Positions 12,601-26,255 of a stretch of 64,000 nt of DNA are shown here, one piece after another. The DNA lies in contig NC_092525.1 of NCBI RefSeq assembly GCF_037038585.1, positions 27,306,367-27,370,366 on the forward strand, in the 5' to 3' direction. The notes below the pieces were generated by a model. That model was not told the origin of the DNA and ran no database searches. It saw nothing but the letters and a program-made list of their open reading frames with translations. The DNA comes from Patagioenas fasciata (taxonomy: Eukaryota; Chordata; Aves; Columbiformes; Columbidae). A program made the position numbers and the translations under genes. Position 1 is the stretch's first letter. Every line of letters begins with the position of its first letter.

Positions 12601-15600
12601 ACATTGCTTAATAAACACATTCCCAAGTTGTCACCTCTTCATCTTCTACATTCACCCCAAGAGATTCGAAGTATAATGTCTGTTTGTTAACATGATGAGG
12701 TGTGGCTAAGTAAAAGGAAAACGATGCACTATGAAATGGTAAATTGCACATTTATATGCTCATCTACCATAATATACTGGATCTGGGAAGAATTTTGGCT
12801 TGAAAAATTATCACAATATCCTATGAAGGAGCATCATACATCTCTCCTCTGTTCACTGCATGCTCATAAGTTATTTCCATGGCAAATATGCAAATGTAAC
12901 ACTTATTTCTTTTGTAGTCATGCCTGCCACCCCTTCTTACTGTTTCTGATGATAACTAACATAAAGTAAGAGCTGATATCTCCTAAGAAGCAATTCCTTT
13001 ATCTTCATCAATAGATTTATTTAAATATCCAAAAATGCTTGTGGTTACAGTAAAACTAATTATCTCCATATATTCAGTACAATAACCTTTTATTCCTCAT
13101 GTTCCGAGCACTCCTTTATTGAAGAAGCAGATTCTCCACCGATGCAGGTGTCTGCTTGCTGTGTTGCTATATTGCTTCTGCTTGGGCAGCTTGTAAGGGG
13201 TACAGTGGTACCTGGAGGGATGAGCTTTTAGGGTCAGAAGTGGCAGTAATTAAATTATCTTGAGAATTTGTATCTCTTGCTTTGAAACATTAACTAACTT
13301 TGGCAAATCAGAGTGGACAACAAAACCCCACTTGTCTTTTTGGATGGCACTTTAAAACCATGTGTGGTCAATATGGAAAAAGGGCAGCTTTTAGCTGTAG
13401 CCTCTTTGAGCAATCCCTTGCACTGTAACTGAAAATTTCATGTGAAGTTTGTTGTTGTTGTCTGCAACATTTGGTTGCAGGTTATTACCTGAGTTTGTTA
13501 TTGTTGTTCCTACTGAATCAATGGGCTTTTAGAGCTGAAGATAGCACCAAGAAAAGGGAAAGTGGTTTCATACCATAGTTATACTTGGCAGGGCTGAACA
13601 ACACCAGGAATGTACTGAATACACAACAATAAGCAAGGGTTGGAAGTAGGTCATCACTCATGCTTTTGGCAGATCATGTGTCAAAGATGCAGTCGGGCTC
13701 ACGTGCAAGAGGACAAAAGCATCATTGGCTCCCCTGCAAATTCAGCTGAGGAAGGATGGTAAAAACTGGTAAAAACTGCTTGTGCCCCAACAGATAATGG
13801 ACAAACCCTTATCTCTGAGCTCATTTCCTGGCCTTGCATTTAAATATTTTTTATTTTCATTTACTTACTTTTTATTAGAATGATTGTTTTAGTTTTTGGC
13901 TATCCAAATGGCATTTTATGATACTTGAATGAAGTACACTTGTGTGGCCCTTTAAAGGCTCCACAGCCATTTCCGGAAGTTTCTGTGGCCTTTGATTTTT
14001 GAGAAGTCCTGGGTTCGTCTGTGCTCTTTAATTTTTAAATAAGTAGCTGGTGGTTGTCATCATTGTGCTTAGGACTCAAGGTCAATACTGCCAAAGTGAA
14101 ATCATTGATCATTGAACATTGATTGACTTCAAGACTGACCACACTTCAGCCATGTGAGGTAGGTAGCACCTCATACTAACAGTGTTCTTAGACATAAAAT
14201 ATGATCACTGCAAGGTTTCAACTAATCTTTTCTTTATTCTCAACATGAACTTTGTTTCATAAGTGAAATTCTTTCCTGTGACAATCCCACAGCCTTGCTG
14301 TGAGCTCATGTGGTGAAAGGCAAGATTATTGCAGACTCATACCCAAAGTGTTGTATGTAGGGACCAGGTTAGTTCCTGGTGTCATTTCTGCCTCTGCAGT
14401 TTGGTCCTGAGCAACACTTGTCTTGACCTTGTATCCGGCAGGTTTGCTTATCCCTGGGATGTCCAGCCTGGCTGGCTGTGCCCATTTGGGAATGGTGCAG
14501 GAGCCTCCAGGTGAGGTGCAGCAAGGAAAACCTTATACTTAGGAACACTATCTTTAAATAATGTGTCTTCTATAAATTTGTGGCAGCATTGTGTCAGGTG
14601 CTTTTCCTTCTTAGAAAGTTGAAGGCAGTCAGCCTATAAGAAATACCAGGTATTTCCCTGAGAATGTGAATGGCTATGTGTTCTGCGCTGGCATTGTTCA
14701 GAATCACCGGTATCAGATGTCTTTTGTTCGCCTGGCTGTGCCTTGCAAGGGAATGCAGATTGTCAGCTTTGGGATTTCTCTGGAAGGAATTTGCTGTGAT
14801 TGTAGGGCATTAGGAAACCTCTTTTTTTCTGTAGAAAGATCAGGGAATTTGGCAAACACTGAATAGCATGATCAAATAATTTACAAGTGTGACTTTGAGT
14901 TTGTTTCCTTTCCCTGAGCTATTTATGCAGCATATATTTGAAGGCAAGCTGTGAGTATTATGCAAAGAAATCTGCTACCATGCAATCTCCGAGAGAAGAT
15001 TTAAGATTTAATTTCAGGCAGGATCTGGCTCACAGCAGCTATTGGCATGATAAGAAAATCTAAATATTAGAATAATATTCCTGAAATTCGAACTGGTAGC
15101 ATGATTTAGTTTTTTAGTTCAGGTGTATTGGAACATTTCCAATGATGTATTCCAACACTTAAAAAGAAAATTATTTGTGAGAAAACTCCCATTTGTCTTG
15201 GTGTAAACCAGCAGAAGGGTATAATCCAATTAAAAAGAACAACTCAGGATATGGCATGTCTGCGTGGCTGAAGTCAATGTCAAGGCTCTGTTTGACTTCA
15301 GTGGGGTCAGGATTTCTCTAATAATGGCTGTACTGCCAAATCAAACTACCTTGATTGCTTTAACTGGAAGTTCTGCTTGATTAGGCACAACAGAATTTGT
15401 CCTATGAAAAAGGATCAGGAGAGGGAGAAAGCACAACAGAAATCAGCCCTGGAAAAGGAATCTGATTGTAAGAGGTGACTTGAGCTCATATGCATGAGGC
15501 TTATTAAATGGAGGCTATTCAGTCACAGAGTTACAGTGGCTATAATGGGAAAGGAGTTTTTCATTAATTATTCAACAGCAGGGAGATCTATATTTTGCCT

Positions 15601-18600
15601 CAGACTGACACTTTTTACCATCTGCTTAAAACCGTAGTGTCTCATAACAACCATTATCAACATGGGTTCTCCCCACTTTCAGAGTAATCATTATGCTGAG
15701 CTTCCAGATTGTTTAAGGTATCTGAGGTCCAAGCATGAGCGTGCTGTTACAAATAGTTAATACTGATAATTGCTATTCATTTTAATATATTCGATTAGCA
15801 GCTGGTTAATAAATTTATTTTCCTCAGTTGCAATTGTGATCCAGCAGTGGCCTTGATCTTGCTAAGTGTTTTATCTGAGCTTAACTGCATTGCTGTAACT
15901 AATCCCAGTTGGCTCATTTTAAAAGGACGTAGTGACTCAAATTCATGCCTAGTATAACTGTATTGAAATTAGCACTTTTCACCAGGGATGCATTTATCTC
16001 AATATCTAGAAGTGCCCTTAATGCATACAGGGGATCATTAGCAGTGGGCCCTGAACATGATGTTAATTACATGGCTGGGCAGCCAGCCACCCAACTGCCT
16101 GGCTTTGAACATGTCACTTAAATGAGTTTTTCTGGGTGTTCCCCCCAGGCTTCCCAACCCCATCTTAGGAAAAAAAACCCAAACCAAACCCCTACAAAAA
16201 CCACATGTGCTGGATGAGGTTGCTGAGGGGTAACTGAGATTTATGCTAAACTCCATGAGCAGTTTATCCTCAAAATGGGAAGAAAATTCAGACACTTGCT
16301 TTCAAGGGCACTGAAATTTCGACATAAATTTAATCAGGCACCTTTTATATGCCAAGAAATATTATAAAAGTCTAGTTAATTGTAAATTAAACAGAAATTT
16401 GAGCCCCTTGGATGGTGACTGTTGCAGCAGAGGACTACCAGCCTCTCCAGTCCTGCATTTTTTGAGTGTTCACTGCTGAGAAATGTGACATCCAAAAGGC
16501 CAGTTTGGCTCTGCAAGCCAGCTAAGCCTTCATCACTCCCAATAGCATCGCACAGCATGCAGCCAAGGCAAGGACAAGACTGTCTTTAGAATATAATCTC
16601 ACACAACTGGAGGCTGACATCTGCTAAACTCTTTTGCTAAAGGCTTGTGCTGGTGACCAGGAGCTGACACAGTGTGGGTGAGCAGGAGCCATCTCTTGGT
16701 GCGGCTGCAGGCCGTGCCGCAGGGCTTTGACCCAGGAATGGCAAAGGAGACCTCTTAAAGAAGGGGTGAAAAGCCACACCAAATATTTCCAATGTTGTTC
16801 CTGCCCAGAAAAAGAATTTGTTCACTTAGATCTATACAACTCAACATTTTTCAAACCCTAATTATGGAGAAAATGGTGGTAGACTGGTCATACTATTGAA
16901 AATATTTAATTTTTAATTGCAGAGGAAGATGACACTGTAAGCATGTAATTATACATGTCCATTAATTTTGTATCCTTTCCTTTTTAGATTAGTGAATTTG
17001 TAAATTCTCTCTCTCACCCTTGGACACCCAGCTGCGTTTCTGGGCTATGGGTTGGGATCTCATAATTAGAAATTGTCATGCAAGGCAATGTTTAGCCAGC
17101 TTAGCAGCAGCTGAACAGCACCTTATCAGCTGAGCTATAGCAGCCCATTTCACCACCCAGGTGGTTGAAACATGCTTCTGTCTTTTCAGATTCATGGCAG
17201 ACTCTTAGCATATGCACCACTTGCAAACAACAGCTCCTGAGTGATTGCTGTCCTTATTTCTGCTGTCTCTTGCTGCAGAAGGGAGTGTCACAGCTGGTGA
17301 AGTAAAAAGGCACGGATTATCAGTGTAGTGGCATCAGTACTGCATCAGTACAAATCCTTGTATAACTGCATTTATAACACAAAAAGTATTTTAAATAAAA
17401 AAGAAAAAAAACCCCTTATTTCCATATGAAGATGATGTTGATAAACCAGCAGGGCAGATGAATTTGTAAAGACTTGCCATTCACCTTCATTAGAGCAACT
17501 AATAACTTTGTGTGAGATCAGTGATGTCTACCTCTCTCTCTATATACATGCCTTGCTTTTGTTTGCAGTATTTCAACATCTTCTGCAGCCCAAAACACTC
17601 CAAGAACAGGCTTCAGACAAGTTTAACCTAAGCTGAATTCACTCAGACACTCAACAGGGACATTTGTAAGCCCATGTGAATCCTGTTTGAGGAGGTTTGG
17701 TTTAGCACAACTGGCTGTTGGGGCTTCCTGAGCAGTTAAGCTCTGGCTGGGCCACCTGCCCACCATTAGTCTCCCAGGAGACTAAAGATCGGCTTGTGGG
17801 GCTGGCTGCTGCTTTGCTCTGCATCTCCTCGGGGGCTTTTTGGTGGTCAGCCTGTGCTAGAATTCCTGCCTGTTCAGACTTGGCTCCTGCTCCAGGACTC
17901 GGATCCCAGCTCAGCTTCTCTGCTGCCAGATCTTTGCCTGGCTCCTGCCCAGGCCTGGTCCGTCCTTTGGTACCTCCCTGGGAAAAAGGGAAGTAAAAGC
18001 CAACAAATCAAACCCTGTAATTCAGCCTGTGTTCTTTCGTACATCCTACTTGTAAATCCAGTGAAAGAGGCAATATATATATAACTGTAGCTATTTGAGA
18101 AGGGAATTAGTAGGAATGACTCTCCCTTGTAGTGAGTGAAAATACCTTGTTTGTGGTTGCAGCCTCAGATTCTGCTGTAGTTCACGCTGACAGACTGGCT
18201 TTGCTGGGCATGGATTTGTGCTGGTCATGCTTGTGTCTTTCTGTTACTAGTGTGTTTTTACTCCTTTAAAAAATAGTTTGCATCAGTTTATCTAATTGGA
18301 TGTGAAACTTTTTGATAGCTATTCTAAGCATTTGTTGCCATTAAAATTGTGCCTAGAGTATTTGCATTCTCAGGCTGTTTTGTAAGGTGGTCTTCTACAC
18401 AGTATGAGGGAAGCGCTGTAGTATGGTACACAGGTGGTTTAATTTAATTTTTTTGGTTGAACCTTGTGTACAAATTGTTATGCAAGAAGGTCTGATCGCA
18501 GGAAACATGGAAGAACAAAAATGGGAGGTAGGTTAAGCAATACTTGGACAGTGCATTTTTTTTCTCGTTTTTGTCTACTAAATCAACTTTTTAGTAGAAA

Positions 18601-21600
18601 GATCTGTTATGGTTCTGTCTTTGGGTGGTCACATCTTTGGCTTACAGCAATCTTACTGGGCTGAAGTTTGTATTATCTTGGCGAGCTCTTTAAGGCAAGT
18701 TGTGTTTATATTGTCCCCATGCTTTCAAAATAACCTGCATCCTGTCAGTGGGTATGATTTCTTTACTATTGAATGCCAGAGGCCAGTTTTGATGTCTTCA
18801 GTGAGCTGTTCTTTCGCAATCCTGCACTCTCCTGTAGGTGAGATGGTGGCCCACAGAGCACGATACAGGTTTACGGATAAGCCAGAGGTAACTGTTGGAA
18901 TTTATGCAGCCAGTAATGGACCTTCACTCCTATCTTAGTCCTAGTATGGTGTTGTAAGAAAAAAGGTAAGAGGGTAAAGTAGTTTTACAACTTGGGTTTG
19001 CCACACGGACTCCTCTAATCTCAGCTGAACATAAACCTAAACTGTAAATGCACCTTCCTACTAAAGCAAGTTCTGTCTTCTCCATGAATGTTATCTTAGC
19101 AGTTTTATTGTCTTTTAAGGCGAAACATACCTTTAAATGAACCACTGAGAAGCTTTGTTGTGCAGCTCTTTGTGTTTATTCAGGTATTACAAAGCCAGTT
19201 TTCCACCACTGCATGCAGAAGGGCAGCTCATACAGGTCATACCACTCGTGTGTGGTGCTTCCTACTTTGATGGGATGGGTAAATCTCAAATGCCTTAAAT
19301 TGGCAGATGCCCACCGTATTTCATTTCTGACATTATATGGTAGATCTGAATCTAAATGTTTTCATTTCTAAATCATCATTTCACCTGCATAGTTTTATGT
19401 CAAGAGTAATATTTCTCAACCAGGATTGAGGAAGTTTTGATATCAGCATGGTGGGTGGGACTTGATGTCTTGAGATAGAAAATAATTTCTGTCTGTTGTT
19501 TTCTTGCTTGTCAGTGATCTGTGATATGATTTAAGGTGCTACTAGAGATTCTTTTAATAGGGTCTCTAATTTGGATACACAACTTTATAACCTAGGTTAC
19601 TAGATGTCACAGATACTACTGACTTCAACTGAAGTGGGGATCCTAGGCATTAAAATGAAAGGTTTGGGGTGATATCTGGTTTCTTTCAGAATGAGAGAGA
19701 TGTTCTTGGCCTGCAGGAGAGTGGGATCTCACACTAACTCTAAAACTGAGCCTGCAGAAATGGAAGTACACAACATTCACAAGACAGTTCTGAAAGCTGT
19801 GGCCTTTGCTTGTGATGGCTTATTTTTCTGAGCCAAAGACAAGGGTTCATGGCCCCTATTACTTTCAGGCTCTAATCCAGTGCTGTTGTCGCTGCTGCTG
19901 CTACATATTCAATCCCAACTCTATAGCTTCTGCTGATCTGCAGTCTAGTGCTGGCCCAGCCTCATTAGCCAAGCAATATCCAAGTACACTTGCCTATGAA
20001 AGGCTAAAAAAAGGAGGTAGCAGAATGTTCTGAAATATTTATATTCATTATTCTTGAGAAGAGACAAGTATGGGTAACATTAGAGATGAGGCTGCACTGC
20101 CTGCTGAAGTGTTTAGAAATATTTTCCCTGCTGACTACCCTAAAAATAAATTTGAATGTTTTGTTATTAAAAATCATTAATATTTTTGACTTGTAAGCAT
20201 AAAAAGAAACTTTTATTTACCAAACTTAGTTTAATATGTAGGAAGAGATCTAACATTGTAAGTGGAAAACTGGAACAGTGTCTCAGAGATTGTATGTGAC
20301 TGTCCTATTTACTGTAACAGTTAACACAGCATAAGACTAAAAACTGATACTAAGTTTTGCCTTTAGGGTATGAAATTATTATTAATTTTGAAATAAATAT
20401 TCTGTTAATAATGGAGTTATAAACATTACTTCAGATATTCTTTCCCTGTTCGAGTAGATCTTTCATGCATGGCACTTTTTAAATTTTCCAAACTTCAGGG
20501 AGAGTGGAGGGGTTTCTTAAAATTTTAATGTGAAGTGTGTGGGGTTTTTTTAATTCTTCCCTGGATTTCCATACATTCAGACCTTCTATGGTACAATGTT
20601 TCCTGCAAGCGTCGCATTTTCAGTAATTTATCTCTTCTTCCAATAATGCAGGAAAGTATTTCTGGATTATTGGTTCTGGGTCTCAAATACACTAGGAAAA
20701 CATAAAAACAGCTTTTCTTTGTTTAGGGCTTACTTGTGCCAATTTCTAGTTTTTCCAATTCACATCTCGCTTATATGCACTTTGACTTTTAATAAAAAAA
20801 ATCTTTCTTGTCAGCTGAGACCACAAAAACTATTTTTGTCGAAATCTCCTTTCCTTCTGTCTTGGGAGAAGAGGGGAGCTTCAGCTCTCTTCTAACCCTA
20901 TTCTGTGATATAGTTAAAAATCGTCATCAGACTGTTGAAAACTACCTATGAAAGCTAAGAAATGGAGACAAAACGGGTAAGAAACAGGTATATTGCTTAG
21001 AGGTGTTGAAAAATGTCAAAGCAAATTTAACAGGACCTACTAAGGCATGAGGAAAGCTATGATTTTATTTACTGTTTCAGGTTGCTTGGATTCTTAAAAA
21101 AACAGTGGTTTTAATTATTTGATTAAAATATTTAAAGTAGTACATGACAATCTCCTTTATTTTTTCTGGCCTCAAATGTTTTCCTTATCATAAATGCCAT
21201 GCTGCCCGCTGGCAGGAGGTGAGAGGCTGACTGGCTGAGTCTTGCTTCCCATTTTGTTCAGCACAAACAGGTGGCACATCATCACTTTACTCCTTTTGTA
21301 GGAATAATTTTTGCAAAGCTGAAACTTGGGCTTCTGTAAAGCAAATATCCTATTTTAGTTTTTTAAGTGTTGACTTAAATGAAAAGGAGGTTTTTGGCAG
21401 GGGAGGTAAGAGTTGAAAATATTGGCTTAGGATGATTGTTTGATAGGTGGTTATTAGAACTAGGCAGTCCAGTTGCTTTAACATTGACTGGTCTAGATGG
21501 ATCTTCACTTGCAGCATCACTGAATAGGCTTCTCAGACGTTCAAATACATATTATGTATTCAGGCAATTTTATACTAAAACCAGTATCTTGGTGTTCTGG

Positions 21601-24600
21601 TGGTCTGTTAGCATTTAGAATTCTTCTCAGTTTTTAATTATCTATACATTTATATATCATGCTGTCTGTCTGCTTCTTTCAGGTCTATTGAAAAATAAAT
21701 TCAATACAAAGTCCTGTTCCACTCTATTCTGTGCATCCTCCTGGTTTATTATTTTACTTCTTAAATTTTTATTTTGTTTTCAGTGCTTCATCTAGAGTTC
21801 AGGACTCTTGTCTATGATTCTTTCTATGAAAACTTGAAATAGTTTTTCAAAGTAGAAATAGAATCCTTTTCTGAAATTCAGATAGGATTGAAATTTTAGA
21901 AGGTTTGTTTTTTAAAAGTCTGTCTGATCTGCAGTATTTTTTTTTTCACAATAACACTACAAAAACAAGTAGCAATTGATTAGAAGTAGCACTGCTTTTT
22001 CACTTTCTGCTGCAAAGTTCCTGAAGTAATTCTGAAACTGGAGCCTATAGCTATAGAATACAGCCAGATGCATCTGGGAGATCTTGATCTCTGTTGATAT
22101 TCTTTTTCAGTGACAGACAGAAATAACTGAAGAATTCTGGTCAGCAATCTTACCCTCATTTACTGCAAGCAGGCTACTTAAAAAAAGCTGGAGTCCGGCC
22201 ACCTCCCTGTTCTTCCCATCCAGCTGAAAAGAGAGTGGCTTGAGGGAGCCTTCTGGCCAGGAGCCATGGTAGCCTGGTGCATTTCCAAACAGGAGGAAGT
22301 TACGAATAGCTGAGACACAAAACAGCATGTTCCCACTTGCTTGCAGACTAAGTGTAACTGAATTTTCCTATTGGTATAACGAAGTGGGTCTAATTGAGGC
22401 TCACTGAGCACGAGCTCAGGGCTGGTTCAGCCAATTCACAAGCCCTGGCACCCAGGAATGAGGGCAGCTCTTCCCTTGGGCTTGCACCACTTGCTCCCTG
22501 TGGCTTTCAAATATGCTCATGAGAGCAACCTTCAGAAGGCAGGAAAACTTCAAGCGCCAGAACTGATGAACCCATCAGTGAATAAGTAGGAAAAGGAAGT
22601 GAGGGGTGATGCTCTCTGGGAAGAGACTTACTGCTGGGTTATGCTTCTGTGACACCTCGCACTTAAGAGGTCTGTGTCTAGGGCTCGTGGGCACTATTAC
22701 ATCTGTAACAGTAATTGGAAAAGAGGGACTGTGTGTGCTTTTATGGGTTTATTTATTTTTAATTTTATTTGTTTATTTTCCTCAACCTGAGCAATATAAG
22801 TAATTTAAACACAGCAAGTGTGGTGACAGTGGGAAATAATTATTTCAGAAAGCTTACAAATGTGCCCTTATAAAACATTTGAGATTCTTTTTTGAACTAA
22901 AGCAACAAGAAGAGAGTTGGAAAGTTGCCACCTTCATAGGATGCGACACAGGGTAAAAGAAAACAAGTTTATGGTGATGTCTCCAGTTAGAAGACAGTTG
23001 TCTCCTGGAAAGAGAGAAAAAACATGCAAAAGCTATTTTTGGGTGACTTTTGGTGAACAACTCTCTTTCAGACTTGCTGTTCTTTTGATAGACATTTATT
23101 TCTTTGTATTTATGTTGCTGCTTTGCAGTATTTTGAAAGTGGGAATGTATGTCCAACATTTTACTGTTTTCTTTATTAAAAAAAATCCAAAGATAAAGCT
23201 GCTTCAGCAAATGGCTTAATGATGCAATAAGAAAAGAAGTATGTGACATACATTGAACCTTTTGAGCAATCTGAACTGAGATCTACCTGTCAGGTTCATG
23301 AATATCAGTCTGTGCCAGCGAAACTGGAGGAGATGAACTGGGGTGATTTTTAAACCATTCCCTCTTTGAATCCAGAGGATCTATAAGCAAATCTTGGAGT
23401 ATGAGGAGAATAGGATGGAAATAGCTCAAACTTCCAGTATGTCTTCAGCAGCTGGTTTATTAAAAGTACTTGATATTTGAGCTATAGGGTGTTTGGTGTG
23501 TGTTTTTAATCTATTAATAGCAAAAAATAAGTCGATGTAAAAGTAGCTCTTGAACACAAAAAAACTTAGCATTAAGAGGAAAATTGAACCCCTTCCAATA
23601 AATGACTGTGGACAATGTAGGTGAACAAGGTTGTGCAGAGTACTGGAAGAGAGGAGGAAGGTGCTTGTGGAGGTATTTCTGCACCTCAGTAGCAGGGAGC
23701 CTGCTGCTCTAGCAAGGCTGTGCTGACCATGAATTTCAGCTATGAATTCATTTGCCCCTTCCCTCCTCTCAACCATGTAACTCTCTATAGAGAGCTAAGT
23801 TTCTGGAATTGATGTGCATATGTGAATTATTCTCCATTTTGAGGAATGTCACCCAGTTGGTTACATGAGATTCAGTAAAGGAACAAACCCAAGTGTTTTG
23901 GATGAAGTTTAGTTCTTATATTGCAGCGTAACAGCCTATGACTTATAAATAATTGAAAACTGCAGTGTAGGTTTTTAAGATATTTAGAATTCCAGCCACC
24001 ACTTCTGAAGGATACATTTTCTTTGGATGTAAAGTTTGGATTAAGGAGTTTAGGATTGCTCCTGTTAAACCATGTAAAAAGATTAGATCCATCTGAGGAA
24101 CTAGCCTGAAGTTCTCTTTTTTTTCTGTTTATGAATCAGAACAGTGCTTGTTTACAATGCCTCTTCAAAGGCATCCCAACAGGTGATGTTGCTTTGAGGG
24201 TGTTGTACCACTGTTCCTGGCTGGAGGCAGCTGAAGGGGCAATGTGAATAACATAGTGCAAATGCTTTTGTTTCTTTTATCAGTGTGGTGGTGTTTTCCC
24301 TCCTGCCTTCTGCATCTGCTTCTGTGTTATGGTTGTTTTCAGTCTGAGGGTGGATAGCTTGTGGGTGCAACTGAATTCTTATCAGTTCACATTTAACTTG
24401 CCACAGATTAAAACTATGTTACTACAAGACTCTTTTACTGTATTCATGGTCAAACTGCTCTGATGTTCATTTTGATGGATGTTATCCAAATGATCATAGG
24501 GCAGGCTATTAATTTCCATCCCTTTTGATTTAAATTAGGAATTAAATTATTTCTAATTCTGCCTGGGTGGAGGCAGTCTGATTTTTTTTTTTTTTTTTAA

Positions 24601-26255
24601 ATAGTGTGTTTATGTTGGGAGGGAGGGGAGGAAAAGGCTGCTCAGGCATAAAGCATTCAAAGTGTTGTCCTGAGAAGGCAGAGAGACCTGTTACCGATGA
24701 CCAAGTGTTTGGGCTGAGGTAGTTAAATAGAGAATTTGCGTCTCTCCTGAGAAATGGGAGCTGTGTGGGTTGTGCTACCTGGCACGGTAGACACGGAGCA
24801 GGAGGGACCTGCTGAGCGCTGAGAAGGATGCATTGCTGTGGCCACTCAACATAAGGTGGTGCTCTCCCAAGTAAGAGTCATTTTGAAGAACTGAAGCTCA
24901 GCTGCACTGCCACCAATCCTTTGAAACTAGGATCCCTTTTTTTATTCACACAAACCCACTTACTGCTAATTGGAGCTTGTATTCTCTTAAAATGTGTTTC
25001 ACCTCTGACAGACCAGGCCTATGCAAAGCAGTTTTGTGACCTCCCTGTGTACGTGGTCAGAGCTGGAAGCCTCTTTAATTTGCGAGCCCAGCTAACACAA
25101 GCAGAGGTCTGAAAAGCAAGCTGGCTGCTTGAGACTTTTTGCATCTCTAGGAATAGAACCAAATGCTGTTCCCAGGTGTCCTTGAGCAACATTTCTGCAT
25201 CTAATTATGTAGTAAGTCACACCTATCTCATCTCATCTCATCATCTGCTGGGTGATGGCACAGGTGTTACAGATGATGAAGCTGCATCCTTCTTTTCTGA
25301 GGGCCATGTTTTTATTTTTGGCTGATTGCAATGCAAAGTAGTGAGCTGTCCTGTGGCATGTTCTGCAGCCCTGCACTCATGATCCACAGTTAATACCACT
25401 GTCTGCTCAGGAAAATGCCTGACGTAGCCGTCATATCACCTGTTTAAAAAAATTAAAAAGTGAAGTAGCATTTTAAGCTTACTGAAACATGCAAATCACT
25501 TGCATGTTTTTACAGTAAATTCCCAGAACTTCTGTATTAATTCTTTCAGAAATTACCAAAACCATTTGTGGGATTATTCTGATCTCAAAAAGCAGTTAAG
25601 TGCTTTCAACAGAGGAGATGTGAAAACCAGGGATAGTTGTGGGGCATCTTTAATAGTCATGTTAATTTTGTTACTGTTAGGAGGCTTTCTCACCCTGGAT
25701 TATGGGTTCTCTCCCCCCATGAATTACGCATTAATTTTACTTTAAAAGCATTTTCTATGTGTGGTGATGTTTGTGTCTGTGGTTTTTAATTTTTAAATTT
25801 TTTTATGTTTTATTTTATTAACCACTGTAGTAGAGGATAGAAACAGTTGTGCTTCAGAAATCCAAAGGAAATAATAGCTTTTGCGATGCAGAAGATATTG
25901 TGAACTCTGGTGTTTGTATTATCTATTGTTGGAGTTTGTCACCTTTAGTAATTTAAAATCACACATGTATGTATGTTAAAAAGAAAAACTGAAGCTGCCT
26001 GTATGCATGTTGGAAGCTATAACATTTTTTTTTTTTCAGTATTTCAAGTCATTTAGTGCAAAATACTTTAAGGTAGAACAAAGAGGAAAACAATGGTATG
26101 TTCTTTATCTTTTCTAGAAATAGCTGTGAGAGCATCTTCCATAATGCCGGACAGCTTTCTGCTTTGATCTCTACTGAGCATTTAGCTGTTTTCTTAGTGA
26201 ACAGATAAAAGACTGGAAACTAACCCGAATAAAACATTGTGCCATTTTGTTACAG
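9629..26255. other. Upstream flank of VAV3, no gene recognised
   Basis: About 16.6 kb without a recognisable exon or RNA gene. It is mostly AT-rich. GC-rich patches occur at about 10.60-11.05 kb, 11.5-11.73 kb, 16.66-16.74 kb and 17.72-18.00 kb. A (TCTCA)-type short repeat lies at 25225-25243 and a T17 run at 24582-24598. The stretch 14.9-16.0 kb is rich in ATTA cores with scarce CpG and could be a conserved enhancer. Human VAV3 has a divergent antisense lncRNA in the equivalent position; nothing in this sequence confirms one here. Confidence 0.5.
24582..24598 (+). repeat. Poly(T) tract, 17 bp
   Basis: An uninterrupted T17 run. It could be the reverse-strand tail of a retroposed sequence, but no attached element is recognisable on either side. 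Confidence 0.9.

Noticed and set aside
25255-25300. MIR-like gttacagatgatgaagctg
   Set aside because: Only one short block matches. No upstream or tail landmark of the SINE is present.
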